Source: Gliomastix tumulicola
Taxonomy: Eukaryota; Ascomycota; Sordariomycetes; Hypocreales; Bionectriaceae
Direction of reading: 5' to 3'
Length of the DNA stretch: 64,000 nt
Assembly: GCA_001599755.1 (NCBI GenBank)
Contig: BCHX01000002.1
Coordinates: forward strand, 2,896,330-2,960,329
The translations under genes were made by a program, and so were the position numbers. The notes beneath the pieces were generated by a model. The model searched no databases. It was not told the DNA's origin and was given only the letters and a program-made list of their open reading frames with translations. Numbering within the stretch: position 1 is the first letter of the stretch; every line of letters begins with the position of its first letter. Below are positions 44,545 through 57,546 of the stretch, piece by piece.

Positions 44545-46160
44545 CTAGATCGGGGCCGCAGAGTCTGCGCCGAGCTCCCATTCATCGATGTTGCCGGTCA
44601 GATAGTCAAAAGCACTTTCATTCCCAGGAATAGAGCTTGCCCATGGCTGACCAAGAGGCTCGGGAGACGGGCCACGAGAAGAAGCCACCTCCAGGGGCGC
44701 AGACAGCAAGTACTGGCCTGGAGGAACATGCGTTGAGTCCTCGACAAAGTCTTGATGATACTGAGGAAGCGGATCTTGCAGGCCGTCGTAGTATAGCTTA
44801 GGGTCAATGGTGGGTATCTTGCTCGTCGCCTCAGCCTTGAAAGGGTCGTGTTGATGGGCAAGCGGCCAAGAGTGGTTCATCACGACGTGGTCTCTCGATA
44901 CACCCCAGAGCGGGGATCTCTCGTGCTCTTGCTGGAACGGATCTTCCATGTAGCCGCCGGTGAAGTGATGCGATGAAAAGTCCAGTGACAGAGCGTCTCC
45001 AGGAGAGCCGCAGTCACGTAGCCATGGGGCTTCATCTTGGCGTGGTGGTGGCGTCTGACCAAAACCTGTCAAATCCGGGGTGAACTCTCTCTGGCTCCGA
45101 GTTTGGCTACCATAGTCACCTGGCGGCCCGTATGAATCTGTCAAGGGTGGCAGTTCTTGTTCCTCTCCTCGCTGCCGTTTGTTTGGTTGGTAGCGGTAGT
45201 CGGGAAAGGCTTCCTTGAGTCTCTCCTTCTCAACCTTGGACCAGCTTTCGTACTGCGTCTTGACCTCCGGCGGTTCCAAATGCTTCCATGAGATCCCGCA
45301 AAGCTTGGAGATGCGAGGATTAATGTGGGAGCTGTCATTGGACGTTGTTCGGATCAACTCTTCAGCCACGGTCTTGTGCGCTTTGCGGTACAACAGGAAA
45401 GGGTTGAGCTCCCGCTTGATCTTCCCTGCCACGCCAGCCTCGCGTCTCCTCTCGTCGAGAGAGCGGTTGACGTAAGCTTCGATGTTTTCCACCTTGATAT
45501 TGACAAAATCTCTTGCGCAATGCGAAAGTGGGCGCTCGAGTGTTGGGACCTTTAGCTGTTGTCTTCGCTTCTTGGTTGACGGTTGTGCTGCGTCTTCCTC
45601 ACTAATCGCTCTTGTCCTCTTTAATCGTCCTTCCTGGGCCTTTGATCTAAGTTGGGTCGACCTTGCAGGGCTCTGGTGTCTGTGATTATGGTTGGGAGGC
45701 GAACTCATGTTCCCCATTTCGGAGATATAATGGCCGTGAGCATCCCACTGCGCGAAGGGTTAGCAGCGACGAATTCCAATGGCCATGCCTACTTACTGCT
45801 TGATTGACAATGGGCGCAGGTGATGAGTTGGACAAACTTCTTCTGGCGTTGCCGTCTGACGGCTGCTCAGAGAACAACAACAAGGGTCAGCAAGAAACAC
45901 TGCGAACGGCTTTGAGCAGAAGCAAAGACTGGACTTACCACAGACAAATGACCCATCGACGGCGACATCTGGGAGACATGACGATATACAGGACGGTCAT
46001 CAAATGGAGGTGTGGTATACCTCCACTGCCCGACGTCCGGCGCACCCATTCCTGGAGCCTGGAGGGTACTTGAGATTCTGCGAGCCGCTTGAGGTGATGG
46101 GGAAAGACCAGGTCGCCCGTCGGCAGGAGGGGTCGGTGATGGAGTGACAGGCAGTCCCAT
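44545..46160 (-). CDS. MATA_HMG-box transcription factor
   Basis: Three exons (45939-46160, 45797-45862, 44545-45747) encode ~496 aa. A single HMG box of the fungal mating-type class lies in the middle: IKRELNPFLLYRKAHKTVAE, then CGISWKHLEPPEVKTQYESW and ERLKEAFPDYRYQPNKRQR. Just before it is a segment LERPLSHCARDFVNIKVENI plus EAYVNRSLDERRRE, which I recall from Sordariomycete HMG regulators outside the mating-type locus. The N-terminus is Pro/Ser-rich and the C-terminus acidic and Pro-rich, as in transcription factors. Start is the ATG at 46160; the frame is open further but lacks an ATG. It is not the MAT idiomorph itself: no MAT1-1 genes, APN2 or SLA2 flank it. Probable role in sexual development is inference. 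Confidence 0.8.
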
Positions 46161-47759
46161 GTTGCACGGCAAAATCGCGGTGAGTGCTTCAGGACAAGGC
46201 CTGACTTCAGACGGCTCCCAGCTTTCGGCGAGATGAAAGGCGAGAGAGTGTGGTTAAAGGGAGTAAAGGTAATGAAGAACGGTTGTCGTAGGAGAAGAAG
46301 ACAACTTATCAATCACTGTTGTGGCTAGAAGATGTTGTGGTTATGGTCTTGTTGGAACAACTTCTCTTTGTGTTGGTGATGGGCAATGGTTGGCTAGCTT
46401 TGTACGCGACGCGTTCCGTTTAGAAAGACGAGTCTCGATGACCAATGGCGAAAGAGGGTAGGAGAAAGCAAGGAGAAGTAGAGGAAGACGAGAGTTGAAA
46501 GACGCCGGGTCAAGGACTAGGAAAGGCTTGTGTATTTGAAGGTGCTCACAATGCTCAATGCACCGAAGGAGTGGTAAATATAGATTGCCATGGTCTTGCC
46601 CCAGATCCCACTTCCACAAATAGGCTGACCGGCCACGCGACGACGGTCCTTCAGGTCACAGTCTCGCCGACAATAGGGCAGACGGCCAAAGGATAGACCA
46701 GACTGTGCAGGAGCCGATGACTCCGCCTTTGGACATAGACCACAATGCGGCTCGCGAGCACGTAGGCGAGCTCGACGGGGCCTGGACGCGTCGTTGTCTA
46801 GACCCGACGTGCTATGCTCCAAGAAGCGATAATCAGGGAGGCTCATGGCCCGGGCGCCCACACTTCTTTCCTAGCGCATCAGATGTCACAAGGCTACAGT
46901 CCCTTTGACAAGCCACTGAACAAATGCGAGTGAGTCGGGATTGAGCAGTCCATTGGCCAACATATTTAGCTCGGGCGTGGCACATTCCAGCGTCTATTGT
47001 CGCCAACCCCTCCTTTGACCTGAATGTTCCCGGGGAAGGTTTGGCTCTAGTGCGGCCGCGAATATCCTCCTTCCTCCCCTCCTTACCTGACCGTCCGGTG
47101 GAGGTTTTGGTCCTGCTCGAACATCGCGCACACAAACTTCATCTGTTGACCATGCCCATGTAGGAATGATGCTGCGTGGATCGTCAATGTATTCTTGATA
47201 GAAAAGACAAGGACGGTCCTTCGGGCCTTGGTGCTGTTCGTGCAGAGGCCTCTGCAAGCGGAATGATATGGAGTGTACTGCTGCCATGGTGATGTGCTCC
47301 CTTGCTTCGATGGGGAGAGCATGGACCAGGCCACGCGCTGCACCAATGATAGGCAGCCATTCGGAGACCAGGAGCTGGCAACGGACAGAATAGGATGCCC
47401 GGCTCCAGACTAGTAAATGACGTGTTTCGGCTTGTTGGTCACTTGAAGTCAAGCATCATCAATGCCACGATGAGAACGACAACAGCAACAAACACCCAGG
47501 ACAAACAGTGGCAAAAACAACAACGCCAACAACGGATCGCAGCGGCCATGATACAATAGCGACAAGGGTGGCAGTGAGTGGCAGTGAGTGGTTGTTATCT
47601 AGCCTCATCTACTGACGAGGACTGGAAATTCGTTGTGCTGGGTCGCGTGAACAATCGTTTTTCTGGTCCTTGCCTTGCCTAGAGATGCGTATTCCCGTGG
47701 CGGCCACTCGAACCCTGATCTAGCAAGGCGCGGGTTTGGTCAAGTATTAGTAAAACCAC
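46161..47759. other. 1.6-kb intergenic region upstream of the HMG gene
   Basis: The longest gene-free stretch among the GC-rich parts. Minus-strand frames at 47452-46994 (starting MTSSDQQAETRHLLVWSRAS) and 46861-46517 have ATG starts, and the first contains a GTAAGG donor near 47090, but neither shows a family motif and no clear partner exon was found. It may be a long promoter and 5' UTR of the HMG gene, a non-coding transcript, or one fast-evolving gene. Confidence 0.45.
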
Positions 47760-50238
47760 TTAAGTGGCCGGTTGGCTGGTAGGTTGACTCTCATTCCAGC
47801 GTTGGCCCTCATTATCGTTTTGGCGCGGGCGCACGGGCTCTGGGTGCTTAATAGGAGGGGTTAGGATTGGCTGCTGGGGAGATGGCGCGAGCGTTACCCC
47901 CGGTGGAAGTGTCATGGTATGAGGGGTGATGGGAACACCAGCGCTATTGTTGTTGCTTGACGTGATGCCAGAGACTTTGGAGCTCGCTGGAGTTGGTGAA
48001 TCGTGCGCTACAGGCTTGGTTGGCGAGATTCCCGCCAGAGAGCGTGGGTTCCCCTCACTGGCAAGCCTCGATGGTAGGCTATGAGCACCATCTGGTGTGC
48101 TTATTGCCGCCTTGGGTATTAATTTGTGCTCATGGAAGGGTCGCGTTAAAGATGTAGGCGTCTTGGATGAGACCGAAGGAGGACGATCCAAGGTCTCCTT
48201 ATCCTGTACAGTTGCCTCCGTGTTCAGAGACGTTGTCGGCTCCCAGACGAGCGGTTGAACATGGTTTGGTGTCCTATGACCATTGTTGGGGCTGGCCGGC
48301 CGGTGCGAGCTTTGAAGCACCTCTTGCGCAGGAGATGCCTCGAGCCGGGTAGCGGAGGCGACTGGTGGTTGCTTGAATGGCGCCATGTCTGGGTTGACCG
48401 ATGGCGGAGCCTTATCATCAGCACGGACCGATTTCGTCGAATCCGATCCGACGGCTTCCGTGGTCTGGGCGGGCGAGACTTGCAGGTCCGGCTCTGTTGG
48501 CTTGCTCACTTTCAGCTTGATGAGTGGCCTCTGCCGCATCTCATCCTGCCGACGGCGGCAGGATTTGCAGATGAATTGGAACTCTGGCCGCTCCGCCTCT
48601 TCTTCGCTGATGCCAAGGCATTTGCTATGCTGCCAAACATTGCAGGTCTCACACGCCACGCTGTGAGTGCCGTCGTCAACTTGCCCAAAGAGGCCGCAGA
48701 TGCAATCGAACACCCAGTCTTCTTCTTCATCACCCAGAGCCTCCAGTGCCTGCTTGTTCTTCTCGATCTCGGCTTGAATCCGACGTTCAGATGTTCGTCC
48801 CGCCGCATTCTCGGCTCCCTTGCCATCTTCTGCGGACAAATTTGCGAGCTCTTCGGTGTATAATCTTCGGCGGGCCTCACGGTCTTTGAGACGATTCTCC
48901 CGGGAGGCCATGCGGATCTCGCGTTGTTGCTCTTGCCTCATCCGGACACGCTCTTCCTTGATCCTGGCTTCTTCGGCCTTCCGCAGTTCCTGTTGCTCCT
49001 CCTTGAGTTTCTCCTCGTGCTTTTGCTGCTCGACTTTGGTGGCAATACGACTCGATCGCTTTGCATTCGCCATCTTGGCGAGATTTGCCAAGTCCCGATC
49101 TCGTTGTAGAGCTCTTCGTTTCCTGCTCTCTTCTTGTTTTTCCAGGATCGGAAGAAGATGGTCTTCCAACTGCTGTCGTAGGATGCGCTCGTTCTCATCT
49201 CGGGTCTTTCGAAACTCCTCGAGAAGGCTTTGAACCTGCTCCAATGAGATGGCGATGCACTCCCATTTCATCCCACCCAGACCTTCCTGTGCATTTTCGT
49301 CGTGCGCATCATCGTTGGGGTCCGCTGTCGTTGCTGCAACTTCTTGGCTTCCACGATCTGTACGTCGCCTCTTGCTGGAGCGCTTGCCGTATTGCTGTAT
49401 GCTTTTCTTCTTCTTTGGTTGAGTCTGCACGGTTGGGGGAGCTTCTGTCAACCGATAAACGCGGTTATCGTCGAGCACAAAGTACGTGCGATCTTCGCTG
49501 TCCCAGCCGTAGGGCTCGATACGCTAGATTAGAACATATTCACATCAGTAGCCGTTACGGACAACTGCCAGTCAAAATCTGCTTACCCAACTCGTCTGGT
49601 CCATGTCTTTTTGCTCGTCCATCTTCTCTCGTAGTCGTTCGGGATGTATCATAGCCCACTGTGTGAACTGCTGGAGGACAGTGATCTGTAGTGACTTCAT
49701 GAGCTTCCCATTTTGTAAAGTTCCGAACCATATGCGATAGGTCCATACCTTGGTATAAATATCGAAGTCTTGGAATTTGGCTACAGTTTCACCAGCCCCA
49801 AACGGGTTGCGATCGGGCGCGTGTGCCAAATACTGCTTTTGAGCTTGACTGTCGATGCCATCGAGCCTGTAGCGAGAGATGTCAGGAAGGATATTCAAAT
49901 CCGTGCGCGAGGCGAAGGGGCCTTACGTTAGGCCTCGATGATTGGATACGACTCGAAGAATGGCAACGGCAATCTCGGCTAAAAGGGTTGAGTTCGGCTC
50001 AAGGCAGTGCTTTTCGATTTCCTGTCCGAGGCGCATAGTCAGTATACGGTCTGGCCGTGGCCGCGCGCAACAAAGGGCTCACCTCGATGTCGATTGACTC
50101 ATCTAACCTGACAGCCTTTCCAAAAATGTAAATCCATTGGGTGAGGTTTGCGAATTGCCACATGCCGCGAAGTCGGTTCAAAACGGCATTGCCGCCATCG
50201 TTGGCCGCATGGCCATCGGACTCTTTGTGCGCCCCCAT
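47760..50238 (-). CDS. chromatin protein with DDT/WHIM-like region and PHD finger (Rsf1-like)
   Basis: Five exons (50083-50238, 49927-50021, 49749-49866, 49587-49685, 47760-49523) give about 743 aa. The N-terminal helical region (MWQFANLTQWIYIFGKAVRL ... AVAILRVVSNHRGLT) is DDT/WHIM1-like. RIEPYGWDSEDRTYFVLDDN resembles the WHIM2/WSD motif of ISWI-type remodeller partners such as Rsf1. A charged coiled coil follows, then a PHD finger with the Cys4-His-Cys3 spacing from CICGLFGQ through CETCNVWQHSKC to CKSC. The C-terminal third is Ser/Pro-rich. The PHD finger probably reads histone H3. The start is uncertain: 50238 is the first ATG, but the frame is open upstream and a short 5' exon is possible. 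Divergent from CCH1. Confidence 0.82.
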
Positions 50239-50993
50239 CGTCGCCCGCGACACGTCCTCCACTCGACGCGTCTGTGCTGTCGTCAGGTCAAGCTCGGTAG
50301 AAACCAGCAGGCATTACTCCGTCCGGAGACTGATCTTCCACGACACTGGTGATAATGCTGTAGACGAGAGGAAGGCAATGCGAAAAGTAGATTGGGTCAA
50401 GACTGGCTCAAGGATTAATTACGTTTTGTAAAGTAATCGCCGAGATGGTACGTATTTTATTTTCAGTAAGGCTTGCACCGGCTTTTGTCAGGCTACCAGA
50501 GAGTCGCTAAGATAAGATAGCAGATAATCGGCAAATTCTAAAAATACTCGCGCCTAAGGACATCCAGACGCGTTATAAACTCAGGCGACATCATACCATC
50601 CCAGGGGCACGATCTTGGTACCAGAAGCAAAAGTCGCTTAGATGCAACTGTTGACTATTTCAATAATTCACCCTCGAAAGCCGGTCTCATCACTTTTGCC
50701 TTCCTGAAAGCTCCCCAGAAGGAGAAGAGCCAGGACATGCTGGTCCAATGTGTATACGTTTTATTGTCTGTCCCCCGCTTGCGTATGCATCCAGGGTCTT
50801 ATCTTATCCTCCATCGTAAAGGAGACGGAGCTGAAGCACTTGCTGCGCCATGTTTTGCAATGGACGCCTCTCTCCCCCTTGGCATCTCCAAACCTCCCTA
50901 CTGAATAATCGCTTCCCTTTTGTACGATGTCCTGTGCTCTGCTTCTTGATGTAGTCTCTTGTCCTTCTGTCTCTCGTTTCATTTCTTCTACCG
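50239..50993. promoter_or_regulatory. divergent promoter PHD gene / CCH1
   Basis: About 750 bp between start codons. The 200 bp before CCH1 are T/C-rich, fitting a 5' leader; a minus-strand frame there (51312-50761) overlaps CCH1 coding sequence and is a shadow. A possible first exon of the PHD gene would lie in the left part. Confidence 0.5.
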
Positions 50994-53900
50994 ATGGCCT
51001 CCAACAACAGGGACGGCTCCGCGCCCAGTCGAACCTCAGGAGCATCCAGAGATCTAGCCGCTGACCCTGATCGCGATGCGACTTACGTACCTCACCACCA
51101 ACATTCCCAATCGGCCACTGCGCCCCTACACAACCAAGAGGCTGAGACGTTCGCGACTCTTGGTAGCTCACCATACTGGGACCAACCATACGACGCACAC
51201 CAGTACAATGACAATGTCCAACGGGCGAGTGCTGTGCAGTCAGGCCCAGGATTAACACATGGATATCAGCAGCCGTCGGCGTGGACTCCAGATTCGCTAT
51301 CGACCCAACCAAATACGCTCCATAACGCGCCTTTATACTCCGAAGAGAATTTACATCAAGAATACCTCGATTCAGACACGATCCCCTTGACTTCGAGTGC
51401 GCAACCCGTCTCCCACTTGTCTAGCCATCAGGAACCGCCATCTCGCACCAGCTTCCAGACGGTCTCAGACGTCGATACCGACTCGGCTATAGCCCGTAAC
51501 ACCCTACATCCGAATAGGGATGTTGAGTATGGCAATGGCTCCTCTCGCCATCAAAGCTATGGCATGCTGTCCCCGAACGACCATGATTTCCACTCCTCAC
51601 GACCGTCGTCAACCTCGGAAGCATTACTCTATGCCGGATCGATCGTCCGTGCCGTGTCGCAGCGAGTAGTCAACATCAGCGGAGATACCGATGTCGTGGG
51701 CCACCAAGTCTCTCGACGGCAACGATCTAGGTCACCCTCCAGGTCTGAAAGGCGGCCGAGCATCGATCCTCGACCTGCGGAATACTATGACGATGGGTCG
51801 TATCCTTCTCAGACACAGAATGCCCCAGCAGAGAAGGTGGAGGGCCAGGAGTTCTTCGCGACCGAGGTTCCAGCTCTCCCGCGTCGAAGCCAGCCGCCTC
51901 TCAATCCCTTAAAAGGTCGGAGTCTGGGAATATTCGGACCGGAGAGTCCGATCAGAATGAAGCTTTCCAACGCGCTTGTGAATCCTTACACAGAGCCCGT
52001 TATTCTGCTGTTGATCGTGTTTCAGGCCGTCCTGCTTACGATTGAGTCTGCACCGAACGTTTTCAGCAAAGGAAATGGACGACCTGAGCGCTGGGGTCAG
52101 AGATGGATCGACTGGGCCATGCTGGGACTGTTCCTCGTTTTCACTCTGGAACTATGCGCTCGAATCGTGGTATCTGGTTTCATCCTCAACGCGGCAGAAT
52201 ACAGCACAATCGACCGGAAGAAGGGAATTCGTGCTGTTATCGAAGACCAATATCGAGCTGTCTTCCAGCCGCAACGACATAAGTCCGTCAAAGCCAGCCT
52301 ACAATTCCCTCCCGAACCGTCAGCCATATCCCGATCTTTCACTACGTTCGTTCAGGGACAGCAAGCGCTCCCGAAGACGCTAGAGGATCAGCTTCGGTTT
52401 AGGCTCGCCCGCCGAGCCTTCCTGCGTCATTCCTTTAATCGTCTGGACTTCATCGCTGTTGTTGCGTACTGGATCTCTTTAATCCTGGGAGTGGCTGGTC
52501 TTGAGAGCCGATATCACCTGTACGTGTTCAAAATGTTGAGCTGTCTGCGCGTGCTGAGGCTGCTTGCCGTTACCCATGGCACATCTGTAAGTCTTGGTAC
52601 CACCCCCAACCCGAAAGAGCTGAGCTGAACGAGAACAGATCATTCTGCGAAGCTTGAAGAAGGCGGCGCCCCTATTGGTTCGCGTCGCGTTTTTGATTGG
52701 TTTCTTTTGGCTATTGTTCGCCATCATCGGCGTCCAGAGCTTCAAATCGAGCTTCAAACGACAATGTGTATGGCTGGACCCTTCAGATCCCACGAATCTC
52801 GACGCTTCGTGGAGTGACGAGTTGAACTTCTGCGGCGGCTATTTGGACAATAGCACTGGCGCCAAAATGCCTTGGGTCAAGCTCGAAACTCCTGGCTCCT
52901 TGGATGTCTTGATAAACGGAACAAGTGACAGCAAAGGATTTCTTTGCCCTCGTGGTTCTCTTTGCTTAGAGCAGAAAAACCCGTTCGAAGGAACTGTCAA
53001 CTTTGACAACATCATTCATTCCTTGGAGCTTGTCTTTGTCATCATGGGTGCCAACACCTTCTCGAATTTGATGTACTACACGATGGGCTCGGACTTTTCC
53101 TTTGCTGCCCTCTTCTTTGGAGCTGGTGTAATGATCTTGACACTTTGGCTCGTCAATTTGCTCATAGCTGTCATTACGTCTTCATTCCAGGTCATTCGCG
53201 AGGAGAGCAAGTCGAGTGCCTTTACGGCGCAGGAGGAGAAATCGGCCACGGCCGGCGGCGAAGCTGAAGCACGGCCAAAGCCTCCATTGCAGCGATACTA
53301 TGAAAACGGCAAGCTCTTTTGGGTGGTTGTAATCACCTTCGACCTAGTCGCCCAAGCGTTACGCAGCTCGGATATGGGTCAAGACCGCAAGACGTTTATT
53401 GACGTGACTCAGATTGTGGCGACTGTTCTACTCGACGTGGACATGATTGCTCGGATCCTTGTCAACCGACACGATTTTCACCGAAGCTGGCCGAACATTT
53501 TTGATCTCGGACTAGCAGTGATAACCTCAATCATCCTGATCCCCCCGATCCGAGACTCGCGGGCCTACCCATGGCTCACGGTATTCCAGATCCTACGAGC
53601 ATATAGGGTGGTGATGGCAGTTCCCACGACCAGAAACCTCATTATGCTTGTGCTTGGCAACTCAGCCGGTATAGCCAATCTGATGCTTTTCGTCTTTCTC
53701 ATGACGTTCCTGGTCGCCATCCTCGCAGCTCAGCTTTTCCGCGGCGAGGTGCCGCTTTATGAAGACGACGAGCTAAACACGATATCTTTCTACACCATAT
53801 ACAATTCCTTTCTCGGCATCTACCAGGTCCTCACCACCGAGGGCTGGACTGACGTCCTGTACTCTGTCACGTCAAACACAACGGGCCGCCGCACGTCTTG

Positions 53901-56900
53901 GATAGGCGCTGCTTTCCTCATTGGGTGGTTCATCCTCTCGTTCTTCATCCTCATCAGCATGTTCATTGCTGTCATTCAGGAGAACTTTGATGTTTCCGAA
54001 GATGAGAAACGCCTAGAGCAGGTCAAAGCCTTTCTCCAGAAGAGGGAGTTGGGCAGCTCCTCCAGCAACCTAGCCTTGTCGACCATCTTCGGTCTCGGGA
54101 AAGCTAAGCAGCGCAGAGACCCGCTAGATTATGGCCCAGCAATGACAGAAATGCTGCTCAAGGATGCGGTTGTTCAGGAGTTTCTCGACGACCCAGCCCA
54201 GGATGAGCAGGAGAGTTCCGAGCCGACAACTACAGCGCCTATGCGGTCCGCAACTAACATCCTGGGTGACGTGAGGCCGGGTACGCTGTCAAAGGTTTGG
54301 GGAAACTTCCTGCGGTCCATCTCAAAGCGGGAGCCGAACCCCTTCTATGCGACCCCGACCTTCAATGCTCTCAATGACACCTTGGACGCTCGCCAAATGG
54401 CACAGCAGGCTGTTTCGGCAGCTGCAAGCCGACGCAAGGCTCAGCGAGAATACTTGGCACGGCACCCAAAGTACAACAACTCGCTCTATCTGTTCGCCCC
54501 TAAGAATCGGCTTCGGCGTCTATGCCAGCGACTAGTTGGTCCTGCTCGGGGCCACGAGCGATTTGATGGTGTCGAGCCCAATAAGATTGCATGGTACGCT
54601 TTTTCTGCCTTTGTTTACGCTGCGATTGTCGCCATGGTCATCATTGCCTGCATTACCACGCCGCTCTATCAAAAGCAGTACCGGGCGGAGCATGAACAGA
54701 ACGTCTGGAATTGGTACGTCTGGACGGACGTGGCCTTTGCGGTGCTCTTCACCTTTGAAAGCGCCATCAAGATCATTGCGGATGGGCTTGTCAACACGCC
54801 AAACGCGTACCTCCGAAGCTCCTGGGGTATTGTCGATGCGGCCGTGCTCATCACTCTCTGGATCAACGTCGTGACGCTGCTGGTGAACAATGGCACCGTG
54901 TCCCGAGCAATCGGTGCTTTCAAGGCCTTCCGTGCCCTTCGGTTGCTCAACGTTAGTAACAGTGCAAGGGATACGTTCCACTCACTGATCATTGTTGGAT
55001 GGTGGAAGCTGTTTGGAGCTGCCTTCATCTCCATATCTCTCCTCATCCCCTTTGCCATTTACGGCCTGAACCTTTTCAACGGCTTGCTAGTTGCTTGCAA
55101 TGACGGCGACGGCATCGCCTTGCTCGAGAACTGCTTTGGCGAGTTCGACAGTCTCCCGTACAGCGACGAGTGGCCGCTACTTGCTCCGAGAATTGCTTCA
55201 AATCCCTATTTCAGCTTTGATGACTTTGCATCATCGCTCTTCACCCTCTTCCAAATCGTCAGCCAGGAAGGGTGGACGGACGCGTCCTTTGCCGCACAGG
55301 CCATAATCGGCCTCGGCAAGCAACCGCAAGATCTTGCTGCCGAAGGCAATGCCATGTTCTTCGTTGTCTTCAATCTGCTTGCTACTGTTTTCGTTCTCAC
55401 TCTGTTCATCTCGGTCTTTATGCGAAACTATACAGAACAGACGGGAGTTGCGTACCTCACAGGCGAGCAGCGATCTTGGCTCGAACTTCGGAAGCTTCTG
55501 CGCCAGATATCGCCGTCGAAAAGCTCTTACGACGACACCAATAGGAAGACGTGGAAGCGATGGTGCCACAAACGAGCTATCGAGAAACGCGGGAGGTGGT
55601 ATCAGACCGTCACGATCGTCCTGGTCTTGCACCTTGTGCTTCTGATGGTTGAGTTCAGCAGCGAGCCTAGATGGTGGGAGACGGCGCGCAGTTTTGTCTT
55701 CCTGTTGTTCATCCTGTTTTACATCGCCAACATCGCAATTCGCCTGACCGGACTGGGATGGACTCGATTCAGGCGCAGCGCGTGGGACTTGTACTCGCTG
55801 TGTTGTGTCTCTGGCGCTTTCATCTTCACCGTGGCTGTCATCATTGTTGACCACAAGCGAGATGAGTTTGTGCAGATTCACAAGTACTTCCTGGTCAGCA
55901 TCGTCCTCCTAGTGATCCCTCGCAACGATGCTCTCGACCAGCTCTTCAAAACGGCAGCAGCAAGTCTGCCCGTCATCAGCAACCTTCTGGCCACCTGGCT
56001 CGTCTTGTTCCTCGTATTCGCCATAGCCTTCACTCAGGCTTTCAGCTTGACGCGATTTGGGGAGGAGGCAGCCAGCGACATCAACTTCCGCACTGTCCCG
56101 AAGGCACTAATCCTGCTCTTCCGCATGAGCTTTGGAGAAGGATGGAACGCGGTCATGGAAGACTATGCGGGAATCGAGCCTCCACTGTGCATCGAGGACA
56201 GCGACTTCTTCAACAGCGACTGTGGTAGCAAACCATGGGCGAGGTTCCTGTTTGTTGCGTGGAACATCCTGAGCATGTACATCTTTGTCAACTTGTTCGT
56301 CTCGCTCATCTACGAGAGCTTTAGTTACGTCTACCAGCGGTCCAGCTGGGTTGCGGCAGTTGACCGAGACGAAATCCGCCGTTTCAAGGAAGCCTGGCGC
56401 AGCGTGGATCCCGCCGGCACAGGCGCGATCAGCAAGGAGGTCTTCCCGCGACTTCTCGGAGAGCTGTCAGGTGTTTTCCAGATGCGCATCTATGAGCCTG
56501 AGGACTCGGTGAACCAGATCCTGGAGGACGTGCAAAGCGACATTAAGGCAGCACGGCACACGTCAATTGGCACCAGCAGTGGCTTCGGAGAGGTCGACGT
56601 TGCAAAGCTGAACGAGCGGTTGGCACGACTCGACGTGGTCAAGATCCGCGAGCGGCGACGACGGTTCAACCTCTTCTACGAGGAGGTTCTGGTCAGCGCG
56701 GATCCCGACCGGGGCATCACATTCACTGGGGTGCTGATGATCCTGGCGCACTACAACATCATCAACGACAGCAAGAGCTTGAAGTGAGTGCAACAGCAGA
56801 GATACTGGGAGGCCTTGGCCGCGATTGGTGAGACATGTACTAACAGGACCTAGACTCGATGAGTTCCTACGCCGCCGAGCACGTCTTCAGCGAGTCGACG

Positions 56901-57546
56901 ATTCGGTGCGTCGAAAGATTGTACAAGGCTTCTTCGACACTCTGTAAGTCTCGCCACCCCCCAACCCCTTTTCTCAATACAATACAATACAGGAGGCTCA
57001 TACGTCATGTTTCACAGGTACTGGTCGAGGAAGTTCAAGAAACACAAGGAGCTGAAGGACTCGGCTAGAATGACGACGATTCCGCAGTTGGACATTCCGC
57101 ACATCATGGTCGATGAAGGCGACGACTCTGACGATGCTCGTGACGGTGTTACGACACCGCAAACACCGGTCCGAGACGGTGGTCACTGGGAATCACCAGC
57201 TCACCTCAGCGCGGGGGCGAGGACGTCTGTCCACGGAGGTCACTCGAGGAGCTCTAGCGCGGCGACGACAGACTCCAACCATCGACACTCGGCTTGGAAT
57301 CACCCGCTGAGCATGCCCCGATCTGCATCGTCCACGCCGTCGCCGCCCCTGTCCCCATCGCCTTCGAACCTGGGCTTCGAGCTGCGCGATGTGTCGGGTC
57401 GGCCGTCATCGTCGGGAGAGCTGCATCGCCGCACCAGCTCCGTCAGCCCCACGCAGGCCAGAGACATGCTGGACGACACGGTGTGGATGGAGAGCATCCG
57501 GCGCAGCACGACGAATCGACGATCTGATAGGAGTCCTCACAGGTAG
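50994..57546 (+). CDS. CCH1: Cch1 voltage-gated-type calcium channel alpha subunit
   Basis: Four exons (50994-52586, 52639-56783, 56854-56943, 57018-57546) encode 2118 aa. It has four homologous six-helix domains, as in CaV and NALCN channels. Cch1 works with Mid1 for calcium entry at the plasma membrane in pheromone, stress and hyphal-growth responses. The first ~310 residues are disordered. Pore loops: domain I IMGANTFSNLMYYT, II LTTEGWTDVLYSVT, III VSQEGWTDASFAAQ, IV MSFGEGWNAVMEDY, so the filter reads N/E/E/E. S4 segments are charged in domains I-III (e.g. FKAFRALRLLNVSN) but nearly uncharged in IV. A C-terminal EF-hand-like segment (SVDPAGTGAISKEVFPRLL) and a Ser/Thr-rich tail follow. 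Splices restore KLDEFLRRRARLQRVDDSVR and LYWSRKFKK. Confidence 0.94.

Noticed and set aside
44545..46160. Mating-type locus (MAT1) for the HMG-box gene
   Set aside because: The box is of the MATA class, but neighbours are MSH5 and a PHD protein. No MAT1-1 genes or APN2/COX13 flank it, and SLA1 in the window is not SLA2.
46994..47452. 152-aa minus-strand frame as a protein-coding gene
   Set aside because: No recognisable motif, no convincing second exon and atypical composition. Kept only as an observation, not as a CDS.
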